DNA from: Neobacillus cucumis
GTDB taxonomy: Bacteria > Bacillota > Bacilli > Bacillales > Cytobacillaceae
Reading direction: 5' to 3'
Assembly: GCF_002860255.1 (NCBI RefSeq)
Contig: NZ_PGVE01000071.1
Location: 1-54,689 of the forward strand
DNA length: 54,689 nucleotides
The notes under the pieces were generated by a model. The model was given only the letters and a program-made list of their open reading frames with translations, was not told the DNA's origin and did not search any database. The position numbers and the translations under genes are program-made. Position 1 is the stretch's first letter; each line of letters starts with the position of its first letter. This document shows, piece after piece, positions 26,057 to 34,334 of this stretch.

Positions 26057-26073
26057 GTTTTATAATATAAAAC
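26057..26073. promoter_or_regulatory. IclR-type operator (autoregulation)
   Basis: GTTTTATAATATAAAAC, a perfect palindrome 42 bp upstream of the iclR start. It is identical, in inverse orientation, to the core of the site at 18692-18710. Confidence 0.7.
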
Positions 26074-26188
26074 TTGGTTTGACTATCCTGTTTATATTCA
26101 GAATTTTAGCACATATTTTAACTTTGTAAACCCTTTCTTCTGTAACAATTCGGTTACAAACTAGTAATTTCAAATCCCTTCAAAAGCA

Positions 26189-26221
26189 AAAGACCCAAGT
26201 GAGGTTTTCACTTGGGTCTTT
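26189..26221 (-). terminator. Terminator of the MFS gene
   Basis: A 14-bp stem (AAAGACCCAAGTGA on the minus strand) with a short loop and T-run, 10 nt after the stop codon of the upstream MFS gene; it separates that gene from the iclR operon. Confidence 0.85.
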
Positions 26222-26230
26222 CAAACATCT

Positions 26231-27454
26231 TTAATATGATTCTGCTTTAGTTAATAATTTCATTTGTTTTTGATTACTTTTTCCTTTTTTCAAACTAATC
26301 ATAGCAACAAAGGAAATACAGTACAGTATTGCAAGATATCCCATGGCAACTGTAACATTCGTATGCTGCAGGATATAGCCTACTAAAATAGGAGATAACC
26401 CACCTAATGCCCTGCCAAAATTAAAAATGGTGTTCGTTGCAGTACTGCGAATTTCTACTGGATAATAATTACTGATTAATGCTCCATAACCAGCGAACAT
26501 CCCATTTGAAAAGAATCCAACCACCGCACCGCCAAGTAAAACAGCTGTACTACCTGAAGCATAGGCATATAAAAAGACTGCCAGAGCGGATGCGGATAAG
26601 AAGATACCATAGGAGCGCTTCGCACCCAAACGGTCCATAAATTGGCCGAAAGTTAACATCCCTGCTATCATTCCCACAGCGGTACTAATCGTCCAAAGAG
26701 CCGAGTTTGAAACGGATAACCCTTGGGATTGTTGAAGCATGGATGGCAGCCAAATCATTAAACCATTATATCCTGCAATTTGGACAGTTGCCATAATCGC
26801 TAAAGCTATGGTTGTAAAAGACGTTCTTGGAGTGGCAAATAATTGCTTTAATTTCCCTTGTTTTGGTAAAAGTTGTCTTTCTTTTTGAGATGCAAGCCAA
26901 ACAGGTGATTCACCTAAATTCTTACGTACGATGAAGGCGAATATTACTGGAACCAATCCGATGAAAAACAAACCTCTCCATCCCCATGATGGAAGAATCA
27001 AAGCACTAAGCAGAGCTGCAAGAATGACACCATATTGAGCACCGATACTAACATAGGAAGAAGCGCGTCCTTGTTTTTCCTTTGGCCATGCTTCAGCTAC
27101 CAGCGCCATACCAATTCCGTATTCTCCCCCTGCACCTAAACCAGCAATAAACCGAAAAATATATACTTGTTCAATATTTACCGCTAATCCCGTTAATGCT
27201 GTTCCAATCGCGAATAAAAGAATCGTATAAGTGAATATTCTAACTCTCCCATATTTATCTGCTAAAATACCGAAAATCATGCCCCCAGCTAGCATTCCTA
27301 TGTTTGTTATCGAAGAAATTAGACCTCCAGATACCATGTCAATATGAAACTGCGCAATAATCATGGACATGGCGAAGGATATAAACATAATATCCATACC
27401 CTCTAGTGTTAAACCTGCTACTGATGCAATGACTGTTTTTTTACGATATTCCAT
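26231..27454 (-). CDS. MFS transporter under PyrR attenuation
   Basis: A 407-residue, 12-helix major facilitator of the sugar/acid porter type. Motif A is GILADKYGRVRIFTYT, and RFIAGLGAGGEYGIGMALVAEAWPKEKQGR spans TM4-5, split here for reading. The ATG at 27454 has AAAGGAG upstream; the frame extends further to 27508 but that overlaps the RNA control element. The leader holds a full PyrR-type attenuator and a second PyrR-type loop at the ribosome site, so expression should fall when UMP is high. The likely cargo is therefore a pyrimidine or pyrimidine precursor such as orotate, rather than a sugar acid. That is inference from regulation. Confidence 0.85.
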   Translation of the reverse strand: MEYRKKTVIASVAGLTLEGMDIMFISFAMSMIIAQFHIDMVSGGLISSITNIGMLAGGMIFGILADKYGRVRIFTYTILLFAIGTALTGLAVNIEQVYIFRFIAGLGAGGEYGIGMALVAEAWPKEKQGRASSYVSIGAQYGVILAALLSALILPSWGWRGLFFIGLVPVIFAFIVRKNLGESPVWLASQKERQLLPKQGKLKQLFATPRTSFTTIALAIMATVQIAGYNGLMIWLPSMLQQSQGLSVSNSALWTISTAVGMIAGMLTFGQFMDRLGAKRSYGIFLSASALAVFLYAYASGSTAVLLGGAVVGFFSNGMFAGYGALISNYYPVEIRSTATNTIFNFGRALGGLSPILVGYILQHTNVTVAMGYLAILYCISFVAMISLKKGKSNQKQMKLLTKAESY

Positions 27455-27466
27455 TTTTTCCGTTCT

Positions 27467-27490
27467 CCTTTCAAGCCTCACTGGACTTAG
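27467..27490 (-). promoter_or_regulatory. Second PyrR-type binding loop at the ribosome site
   Basis: On the minus strand the loop TCCAGTGAGG is closed by AAG/CTT and directly precedes AAAGGAG of the MFS gene. It fits the PyrR pattern UCCNGNGAGG. PyrR binding here would stabilise a hairpin next to the ribosome site and could lower translation. Confidence 0.6.
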
Positions 27491-27506
27491 ATTAAAAGAT
27501 GTCGGC

Positions 27507-27604
27507 AAAATAAAAAGCCCTCTTATCCAAAGGACAAAAGGGCATTTATATACATAAAAAATATATAAAGTTTACTTTTGCCTTTTTGGCCTCTCTGGAC
27601 CAAA
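27507..27604 (-). promoter_or_regulatory. PyrR RNA attenuator (anti-antiterminator, antiterminator, terminator)
   Basis: Minus strand, in order. The PyrR loop is TTTGG-TCCAGAGAGG-CCAAA at about 27585-27604. The antiterminator strand AAAGGCAAAAG at 27577-27587 can pair with CTTTTGTCCTTT. The terminator is a 12-bp stem at 27517-27543 (GCCCTTTTGTCC with GGATAAGAGGGC, two wobbles) followed by TTTTTATTTT. The antiterminator and the terminator 5' arm are mutually exclusive, and the PyrR loop covers the antiterminator's upstream flank, as in the B. subtilis pyr leaders. Confidence 0.85.
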
Positions 27605-27661
27605 TTAAAGGAATTTAAATTCATCTAATAATAACATGATTCTACATGTGTGACAATAACA

Positions 27662-28840
27662 TTAATAAGCTAAACTAAACAATGCTTTAATGTGTGATAG
27701 GTATCGAACATTACTTGCTTCTTTCATTAATGATGCTGGCATCCCTTTTAACGGAATAGAGTTAGCGCCAATTGTAGCAACAGCATCTTTACGTCCCAAG
27801 CTTGCTAGTGTTCCAGAGTTTACTTGAGAAAATTCTTTGAACGATTTGTTTTCTAAGAAAGCAAAAACATTGTAACCTGTTTGTTCTCCCATTTGCCATG
27901 CAATTTGTGCTGTCGGTGGGAATGGTCGTCCATCCGGACCAAAGACAACCGCACTGTCACCTACAACAAAAACGTCTTTATGAGAAGTAGATTGAAGATA
28001 TTCATTAACAGTTGCTCGTCCACGATCCACATCCAAGCCTGATTGACCAACTAGAGGATTCCCTTGAACTCCACCAGTCCAAACAAATGTATTTGCCGTG
28101 ATTTTTTGCCCATCTTTTAAATCAATCACGTTACCTTCCACATTGGTTACAGGAAGACCTGTTAAGAATTGAACACCACGTGCTTCTAAACTAGCTGTTG
28201 CACGTTCGATTAGTGGATCTGGTAAAACTGGCAAGATTTTAGGGCCTGCTTCTACTAGGAGCAGCTTGACTTCTTTAGGATCCACACCATAGCTTCTAGC
28301 AAGTTTAGGCATGATATCAGCGATTTCTCCAACTAACTCAACGCCAGTTAAACCACCACCGCCGATAAGAATCGTTGCGTCAGCCGCATTTTTCGTTTTT
28401 GCATATTCAGCGATACGTTCTTCAATATGCTGATAGATATTATTCGCATCTTCTGCTGATTTTAAGACCATGCTGTTTTCTTCTAATCCTGGAATACCGA
28501 AATAAGCTGTTTTACTTCCCAACGCTACCACTAAAGCATCATAGGATAAAGTAGATCCATCTGATAGCTTCACTTCTTTTTGATCAACAGAGAAGGACTC
28601 CACCTTGGCAATTTTAAGATCAATATCCTTTCCTTTGAACAGCTTTGCTAATGGCATCGCAACCGCCTGCTCTGAAACACTTCCTGCAGCTAAGCGATGA
28701 AGTTCTGTAATAATTTGGTGTGTATGAAACTGATTAACCACCGTTACTTGTGCTTGTTCTTTATTTAAATATTTACGAATATTAATTGCAGCTAATAGTC
28801 CGCCGTAACCGGCACCTAAAATAACAACTTTTTTTGTCAT
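27662..28840 (-). CDS. Type II NADH dehydrogenase, YjlD-like
   Basis: A 392-residue single-subunit NADH:quinone oxidoreductase that feeds electrons to menaquinone without pumping protons. FAD-binding GAGYGGLLAA is at the N-terminus, the NADH-binding GGGGLTGVELVGE is near residue 160, and VFVVGDSAVV is the late FAD motif. The C-terminal amphipathic region (MPASLMKEASNVRYLSHIKA) fits peripheral membrane attachment. It follows a DUF1641 gene, the same order as yjlC-yjlD in B. subtilis. A GGGGAG ribosome site precedes the ATG. Confidence 0.92.
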   Translation of the reverse strand: MTKKVVILGAGYGGLLAAINIRKYLNKEQAQVTVVNQFHTHQIITELHRLAAGSVSEQAVAMPLAKLFKGKDIDLKIAKVESFSVDQKEVKLSDGSTLSYDALVVALGSKTAYFGIPGLEENSMVLKSAEDANNIYQHIEERIAEYAKTKNAADATILIGGGGLTGVELVGEIADIMPKLARSYGVDPKEVKLLLVEAGPKILPVLPDPLIERATASLEARGVQFLTGLPVTNVEGNVIDLKDGQKITANTFVWTGGVQGNPLVGQSGLDVDRGRATVNEYLQSTSHKDVFVVGDSAVVFGPDGRPFPPTAQIAWQMGEQTGYNVFAFLENKSFKEFSQVNSGTLASLGRKDAVATIGANSIPLKGMPASLMKEASNVRYLSHIKALFSLAY

Positions 28841-28875
28841 AGTATCTCCCCGTCCTTATGAATGTTCTGTAAAAT

Positions 28876-29289
28876 TTATTTAGCTGAACGTTCTGCTGAA
28901 ACTTCAAGGTAAGCATTGATGAAGCGGAAAAGCTTCTGTGCTTGAGGGTCTTTAAGCATTTTTAAAATTCCAAAAAGACCAATCACTTCATTGCTCTCCT
29001 CAGCCCGGTCTTTTGCTTCGATTGCTGTAGCAGCAATGCCTTTCACCGAATCTTTAATTGGTTCGACAATTTCTGTAATGGCTCCAATCGTATCATTTTT
29101 CAACACTTCATCTGTTGCCACTGATTGAGCAAAGGCATATGACTTTGTTAATAGATTCACAAGTTCAGTCAATTTAGGAAGCTGCTCCACTAAATTGGTT
29201 AATGATTCCTGAACCTCTGGATTTAACAATTGATCAAGCACATCTGCTTTCGTTTGTTCTGACTTTGGTTTGTCCATAACTTCTACCAT
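28876..29289 (-). CDS. DUF1641 protein, YjlC-like
   Basis: A 137-residue soluble, mostly helical protein of the DUF1641 family, co-transcribed with NADH dehydrogenase in Bacillus. No catalytic motif is visible; the middle is rich in alternating charged and hydrophobic residues, as in a helical bundle. It is 35 bp upstream of the ndh-like gene with no terminator between. The first ATG has GGGGAA 8 nt upstream. A role supporting the dehydrogenase or its electron flow is inferred from the conserved pairing. Confidence 0.82.
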   Translation of the reverse strand: MVEVMDKPKSEQTKADVLDQLLNPEVQESLTNLVEQLPKLTELVNLLTKSYAFAQSVATDEVLKNDTIGAITEIVEPIKDSVKGIAATAIEAKDRAEESNEVIGLFGILKMLKDPQAQKLFRFINAYLEVSAERSAK

Positions 29290-29781
29290 ATCTAATTCCC
29301 CTTTCGAATTGGGCTGAGTAAAATTTTTTTAATAGAATGGCCTATATGTATCACTATTTTTCAAGTCCATTTTTATAAAAATAAATCATCCTCTGAGCCT
29401 TTTTTCTCCTAAACAATATAAACACTATTATAATATTATTTAACAAAATAAAATGATAGAACAAATGAGGATTAATTTCAAATTTTACAGCTTTTTTGAT
29501 ATTATTACTGAATTTTCACAATTATTTTATTTTAAAATTAAATGCAATAACTATTATCCTAATAAAAAAACGAGTCTCTGTTTTCCATTAAGGAGACAGA
29601 GACTCTGTTTATTTTGGGTTTACCTTACCAGAATGGTTAGGGAATCTACATACCTATTGATAACTATGCTTGTTTTCCCATTTGAATCCATGACTCCTCA
29701 AAGCTAGCCCTTGGAAAAGCAGAGGAAATCGGGTATTTTTATTTTATTCTTTTAATGCTATTTAACTAGCTTGCATGATAC
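29290..29781. other. Intergenic region without a gene
   Basis: About 490 bp, AT-rich. The right part holds the terminator of the MFS gene (29563-29607). The part next to yjlC contains TTGTTAAATAAT on the minus strand, a weak half-match to a Rex site, and presumably the yjlC promoter. I see no credible ORF or RNA gene here. Confidence 0.5.
29563..29607 (-). terminator. Terminator of MFS gene
   Basis: On the minus strand AGTCTCTGT pairs with ACAGAGACT across a 15-nt loop that can itself pair partly (CC/GG), followed by CG and seven Ts. It lies about 175 nt after the stop codon. Confidence 0.75.
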
Positions 29782-31104
29782 TCAAATTTTCATGGAGTGG
29801 TTTTCTATTTTTCCAAGATTACTATTTGTTTTAGGAACAATCGGTTCAACTTTTCCAAGCCAAAAAAGGTAGGTTAGTGCACCAATTAAGGTAGCTGCTC
29901 CTGACACCATGAGTGCCGGAGTAAATGAGTGTGTAGTAGCAATAATAAAACCGGTTACAATCGGACCCAATATACCACCTATATTGGAGACACAGTTTTG
30001 AAGTCCACCAACGACTGAAGTCATATTAACAGGCGCAACGTCCCCAGGAAGTGACCAAATTGCACAAGCAGCAGTCGTTAAACCTCCATAAGAAATGGAA
30101 AGTAAAGCAATTGAAAGAACAGGTGAATTAACTAGTCCTGCAAAAGCAATCGAAGTTGCCAACAGCATACCTCCACCTAAATTCAATTTACGAACGAAAG
30201 TTAATGAATATCCTTTTGCATAAAGACGGTCGGAAAACCACCCTGCCAAGAGTTCAGCTACTAGACCAAATAAAGGAGGAATCATAGATACCCAGCCCAT
30301 TTTCATCAATTGGAAGCCTCGTTCTTGTACAAGATAGGTCGGGAACCAAGTAATAAAGAAATAAATGGCATAGTTTAACATGAAAAACCCAACACACATT
30401 GCTAAAATATTACGATATTTTAGAAGTTGATACCATTTCATTGGCTGTACATTTTCAAGACCTTCCTTTTTGACCTGCCCATCACGAATATAGGTTAGTT
30501 CTTCTTTGTTTACATACAAATGCTTTTCCGGATCACGATAATATGCCCACCAAATGGCAACCCACAACAATCCTAACAATCCAGATACAATAAACGGAAC
30601 TCTCCATCCAAAGGAAGTCATTAACCAAACTACAAACGGCATTGCTATAGCCGTTCCCACCTTAGAACCGCTGTCGAAAATAGCAGAAACTCTTGTCCGT
30701 TCTCTGTCAGGAAACCATTTTGCAGTCACACCAGCATTGCTTGGATATGCTCCGGCCTCACCCATACCCAATAAGGAACGAAAGATGACGAGTGACTTCA
30801 TTCCTTGGCTAACAGCTGTTAATGCGGTAGCAATGGACCACCAGGCAACGCTTAAAGCAAGAGAGAATCTCTGTCCAACTTTATCTGCCAACCAGCCAGC
30901 AGGAATCTGAAATAACGCATAAGTCCAAAAGAATGCTGACATGACAATCCCCATTTGTGCTGCGTTTAATCCAAATTCCTTCATTATAGTCGGGGTGGTA
31001 GCGGAGAGGACTGTACGATCCAAATAATTAATGGCTATGGCTGCCCACATAAATATGGCAATCTTCCAACGAACGTTGGTCCTTTTTTGATTTATCTCTC
31101 TCAT
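29782..31104 (-). CDS. MFS sugar-acid transporter (anion:cation symporter family)
   Basis: A 440-residue, 12-helix transporter related to the hexuronate/glucarate/galactonate (ExuT, GudP, DgoT) group. Landmarks are NYLDRTVLSATTPTIMKEFG in TM1, PAGWLADKVGQR (motif A) and GMGEAGAYPSNAGVTAKWFP. It follows the sigma-54-controlled dehydratase/dehydrogenase genes on the same strand, so it probably imports the sugar acid they degrade. A 229-bp gap containing a hairpin and a consensus cre box separates it from them, so it may also be transcribed separately. AGGAGG precedes the ATG. Confidence 0.88.
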   Translation of the reverse strand: MREINQKRTNVRWKIAIFMWAAIAINYLDRTVLSATTPTIMKEFGLNAAQMGIVMSAFFWTYALFQIPAGWLADKVGQRFSLALSVAWWSIATALTAVSQGMKSLVIFRSLLGMGEAGAYPSNAGVTAKWFPDRERTRVSAIFDSGSKVGTAIAMPFVVWLMTSFGWRVPFIVSGLLGLLWVAIWWAYYRDPEKHLYVNKEELTYIRDGQVKKEGLENVQPMKWYQLLKYRNILAMCVGFFMLNYAIYFFITWFPTYLVQERGFQLMKMGWVSMIPPLFGLVAELLAGWFSDRLYAKGYSLTFVRKLNLGGGMLLATSIAFAGLVNSPVLSIALLSISYGGLTTAACAIWSLPGDVAPVNMTSVVGGLQNCVSNIGGILGPIVTGFIIATTHSFTPALMVSGAATLIGALTYLFWLGKVEPIVPKTNSNLGKIENHSMKI

Positions 31105-31120
31105 TTTAAAACCTCCTATA

Positions 31121-31136
31121 TTGAAATCGCTTCCAA
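31121..31136 (-). promoter_or_regulatory. cre box (CcpA) before the sugar-acid transporter
   Basis: On the minus strand TTGGAAGCGATTTCAA fits WTGNAANCGNWWNCAW at every position. It lies 5 nt upstream of the ribosome site, a roadblock position, and indicates catabolite repression of uptake. Confidence 0.75.
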
Positions 31137-31284
31137 AAAAATAATAAAAGTATTTACTAATTCAAAATTCCATTCATTCGTTTATTAAAGGTCAGGATTA
31201 TCATTGTGTACCCATAGAGGAGGCATGCATTTTTGGCTTATGCCCAAGCCTGTAAATAAGATCATTGGTTTACTAACTACCAGC

Positions 31285-31311
31285 CCCTAAAATCTTAAAA
31301 AGATTTTAGGG
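31285..31311. terminator. Intercistronic hairpin
   Basis: CCCTAAAATCTT and its perfect complement around a 3-nt loop, between the ALDH stop and the MFS gene. No T-run follows on the minus strand, so it may stabilise or process the mRNA rather than terminate it. Confidence 0.55.
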
Positions 31312-31333
31312 AGCTACTTATGAATCTATCAAT

Positions 31334-32803
31334 CTATGCTTTTACATATACAGTTTTAATTGCCGTAAAGAATTCAATCGCTGCCTGCCCCTGCTCGCGA
31401 GAATGCGAGCTAGATTGTTTCATGCCACCGAATGGTGCCTGTAATTCAACACCAGCAGTTTCAGCGTTAATACGCACAAGTCCTGCATCTACGTCATTGA
31501 TGAAAGACATCATGGTACCGATGTCTCTTGTATAAATGGAGGCACTTAGCCCAAACTCAACATCATTAGCCTGCTCCAAAGCTTCTTCGATTGTATCCAC
31601 TTTGATTAGGGCCAGTACAGGGCCGAAGATTTCCTCCTGGGCAATGACCATTCTATTTGTAACATCTTCAAATATGGTTGGTTGGACAAAAAAGCCATTT
31701 TCGCTTCCGTTCTCCGTGTACCTTTCACCTCCGAAAATCAGGCTTGCTCCCTCAGCTTTCCCTTTATCAATATAAGAAAGTACGGTATTCAACTGATTTT
31801 CACTAGCACATGGGCCCATCCATGTCTTACCATCCATTCCGTTTCCTATAATAATCTCTTTTACCTGTTCAATCAGTTTCTCTTTAAATGTATCATATAT
31901 TTCAGACTGAACGAATACCCGGCTTGTAGCTGTGCATTTTTGACCTGTTGAACGAAGGCCGCCGCTGATCGTTCCTTCTACTGCAAGATCTAAATCTGCA
32001 TCTGCCGCAATAATGACTGGATTTTTTCCGCCCATTTCCAACTGATATTTTGCTCCTCGAGCAAGAGCTGCCTGGCCAATTTTTTTCCCCGTGCCATTGG
32101 AGCCCGTAAACGTAATGCCGTTTACGTCTGAATGGTTGACGATTGCTGTACCGACTTCCGAACCAGCCCCAGTAACCATATTGACTACACCAGCAGGGAT
32201 ACCAGCCTCATCCATACACTCTATAATCTTTGCAGCTGTAACAGAGGCTTCCTGTGCCGGTTTAATCACCACGGTATTCCCATAAATCAAGGCAGGTGCC
32301 ATCTTCCAGATCGGTATGGCAACCGGAAAGTTCCAAGGGGAAATAACACCGACGACTCCAAGTGGAACACGTGTCGTAAACATTAGCGCTTTGCTGTCAG
32401 TAGATGGTATCACATCACCTGTTTTGCGCATTCCCTCTCCAGCATAGTAACGAAGAATGGCGATCCCGCGCGTTGTCTCTCCCTTGGCTTCAGAGAACGT
32501 TTTACCCATCTCTCTTGTCATCGTTTCAGCAACTTCATCAAGACGCCTTTCTAGACAATTAGCTATTTTATATAGGTAATTACCGCGTTCTGTTCCTGAA
32601 AGACGGCTCCACTCTTTTTGCGCTCTTTTAGCGGCTGCTGCTGCCCTGTCAACATCTTCCCTTGTCGAGCTCTGAAAGTAACCGACGATTTCATATTTAT
32701 TGGCAGGATTAAAGGATGCCTCGACTTTATTTCTATGGCATGATACCCATTCTCCGTTAATATAGTTAAGATGTTTTTTCACCTGCACTACAGTCGTCAT
32801 CAT
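31334..32803 (-). CDS. Alpha-ketoglutarate semialdehyde dehydrogenase, second paralogue
   Basis: A 489-residue ALDH. PWNFPVAIPIWK, the base Glu in QLEMGGKNP and the nucleophile in GQKCTATSR are intact. It is highly similar to the enzyme at 22850-24316, so both probably oxidise alpha-ketoglutarate semialdehyde. It is the fourth gene after the sigma-54 promoter at 35323, 19 bp downstream of the UxaA-type large subunit. AAAGGAG precedes two consecutive ATG codons; I use the first. Confidence 0.88.
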   Translation of the reverse strand: MMTTVVQVKKHLNYINGEWVSCHRNKVEASFNPANKYEIVGYFQSSTREDVDRAAAAAKRAQKEWSRLSGTERGNYLYKIANCLERRLDEVAETMTREMGKTFSEAKGETTRGIAILRYYAGEGMRKTGDVIPSTDSKALMFTTRVPLGVVGVISPWNFPVAIPIWKMAPALIYGNTVVIKPAQEASVTAAKIIECMDEAGIPAGVVNMVTGAGSEVGTAIVNHSDVNGITFTGSNGTGKKIGQAALARGAKYQLEMGGKNPVIIAADADLDLAVEGTISGGLRSTGQKCTATSRVFVQSEIYDTFKEKLIEQVKEIIIGNGMDGKTWMGPCASENQLNTVLSYIDKGKAEGASLIFGGERYTENGSENGFFVQPTIFEDVTNRMVIAQEEIFGPVLALIKVDTIEEALEQANDVEFGLSASIYTRDIGTMMSFINDVDAGLVRINAETAGVELQAPFGGMKQSSSHSREQGQAAIEFFTAIKTVYVKA

Positions 32804-32822
32804 TAAAACTCCTTTCTATTTT

Positions 32823-33992
32823 TTAAAATGTCGGGCCAATGCGCCAAATACCGAAATCATGCTGCTTTAGAATTTCCGCTTTTGTCAGTTTACCAGAAGC
32901 AACAAGCTCGATTTCATCAAAAATATGCTGACCGACCGACTCAATCGATTCTTTGCCTTCGATGATCGTTCCCGCGTTCAAATCGATATTATCTTCCATT
33001 CTTTCAAAAATTCCAGTATTAGTCGCAATCTTGATTACAGGGGCAATTGGTGATCCGGTAGGTGTGCCTCTTCCTGTAGTAAATAAAACAATTTGGGCTC
33101 CACCAGCTACCATCCCTGTCAGCTGCTCGATATCATGCCCCGGTGTATCCATCCAAACCAGACCTTTTTTAGATGGAATCTGAGCATAATCGATTACTTC
33201 TTGCAAAGGTCTGCTGCCGGACTTATTAGAAGCACCTAATGATTTTTCCTCGAGAGAACTCAACCCTCCCTTGATATTTCCAGGGCTTGGATTCCCTGTA
33301 CGGATATCTACCCCCATCTTGATTGCCCGGTTTTCCATAGCACCGATTACTTCATATACACGCTTGGCCGTCCGGTCATCTACCGCCCGTTCTGCCAATA
33401 GATGTTCCGCTCCAATCAGCTCTGTTGTTTCAGCTAATATCGCAGTACCTCCATGATCGACAAGCATGTCGCTAACGATCCCAACGGCTGGATTGGCTGA
33501 TAAACCAGAACATGCATCCGAACCGCCGCATTCTGTTCCGATAATTAGCTCACTGAAATCACAGAGTTCCTTCATTTGGGCGGAAGCCGCCTGTACCATT
33601 TTCGCTGCTATTCTTGAGCCTTCAGCAATAGCCCCAAGTGTCCCGCTGTGGTCTTGAATGGAAACCACTTCAACGGGCTTTCCTGTCTTAGCCAGCTCAC
33701 CCGCAACACTGCGTGCTTGGTGAGTTTCGCAGCCTAGTCCTAGAACAACCACTCCATAAACATTCGGATTGGCTCCCATTCCTACATAAGTACGGAATGT
33801 TTGATCATAATCCACACCTACCTGTGCACAACCATGCTGATGAATGAAAGAAACGGTCCCTTGCACCAATTCCGTAATTTGTTTAGCTGCCTGCGTAGCA
33901 CAAGTAATTGTTGGCAAAATTAATACGTGATTTCTCACTCCAACTTGACCATTTGGGCGCCGATATCCCCAAAACTTTTTTCTATTAATCAA
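32823..33992 (-). CDS. UxaA-family dehydratase, large subunit
   Basis: A 389-residue protein equivalent to the C-terminal catalytic part of altronate/galactarate dehydratases (UxaA, GarD) and to SuyB. Signatures are FWGYRRPNGQVGVRNHVLILP, read in two parts, then HQHGCAQVG, GLGCETHQ, GTECGGSDACSGLSANPAVG and TTGRGTPTGSPIAPVIK; the conserved Cys and His residues are the expected iron ligands. It starts with TTG, with GGAGGGGGG upstream, and overlaps the small-subunit gene by 8 bp, so the two are made together. With an alpha-ketoglutarate-semialdehyde branch beside it, the substrate is probably a pentonate (or a hexarate) rather than altronate; this is inference. Confidence 0.85.
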   Translation of the reverse strand: MINRKKFWGYRRPNGQVGVRNHVLILPTITCATQAAKQITELVQGTVSFIHQHGCAQVGVDYDQTFRTYVGMGANPNVYGVVVLGLGCETHQARSVAGELAKTGKPVEVVSIQDHSGTLGAIAEGSRIAAKMVQAASAQMKELCDFSELIIGTECGGSDACSGLSANPAVGIVSDMLVDHGGTAILAETTELIGAEHLLAERAVDDRTAKRVYEVIGAMENRAIKMGVDIRTGNPSPGNIKGGLSSLEEKSLGASNKSGSRPLQEVIDYAQIPSKKGLVWMDTPGHDIEQLTGMVAGGAQIVLFTTGRGTPTGSPIAPVIKIATNTGIFERMEDNIDLNAGTIIEGKESIESVGQHIFDEIELVASGKLTKAEILKQHDFGIWRIGPTF

Positions 33993-34284
33993 CTTTATCC
34001 CCCCTCCCTCTTTTTCCTTCTAGATTATGAATATGAACGTGTTCACCCGAACGGATATCCGTTGTGGCTGAACCAATTACTGCCCCATATTTAAGAATGT
34101 CCTCCCCTTTAGAAATCGGCTTGATAGCGAATTTATGCCCAAATTCAATTATTTCTTTTATTTCAACATCATAGCTCATTCCCTGGCATGTGACCGTAAC
34201 GTGACTTCCTTCTGGAATACTCTCTAATGCCACAGCCACTTTATCATTCGGTTTCATCATTACCGTTTTAAAGGCTGTACTCAC
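33985..34284 (-). CDS. UxaA-family dehydratase, small subunit (SAF domain)
   Basis: A 99-residue SAF-domain protein corresponding to the N-terminal part of full-length UxaA/GarD and to SuyA. VTVTCQGMSYDVEIKEIIEF and HKFAIKPISKGEDILKYG are the typical strands, and the C-terminal EHVHIHN carries the His cluster. I place the start at the GTG at 34284, 6 nt after GGGGGAG, instead of the in-frame ATG at 34299 that precedes the ribosome site. Gene splitting into small and large subunits is seen in SuyAB-type enzymes. Confidence 0.83.
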   Translation of the reverse strand: MSTAFKTVMMKPNDKVAVALESIPEGSHVTVTCQGMSYDVEIKEIIEFGHKFAIKPISKGEDILKYGAVIGSATTDIRSGEHVHIHNLEGKRGRGDKVD

Positions 34285-34334
34285 TAAAATCTCCCCCATT
34301 ATTGGTTTTAATATAAAAATGGTTTGATAACTTC

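Noticed and set aside
29400..29460. Possible Rex operator upstream of yjlC-ndh.
   Set aside because: Only one half (TTGTTAAATAAT) resembles the Rex consensus; the other half lacks CACAA, so I did not list it as a site.
31105..31330. A second sigma-54 promoter upstream of the sugar-acid MFS gene.
   Set aside because: No TGGCAC-N5-TTGC spacing fits on the minus strand; only a cre box and a hairpin are present.
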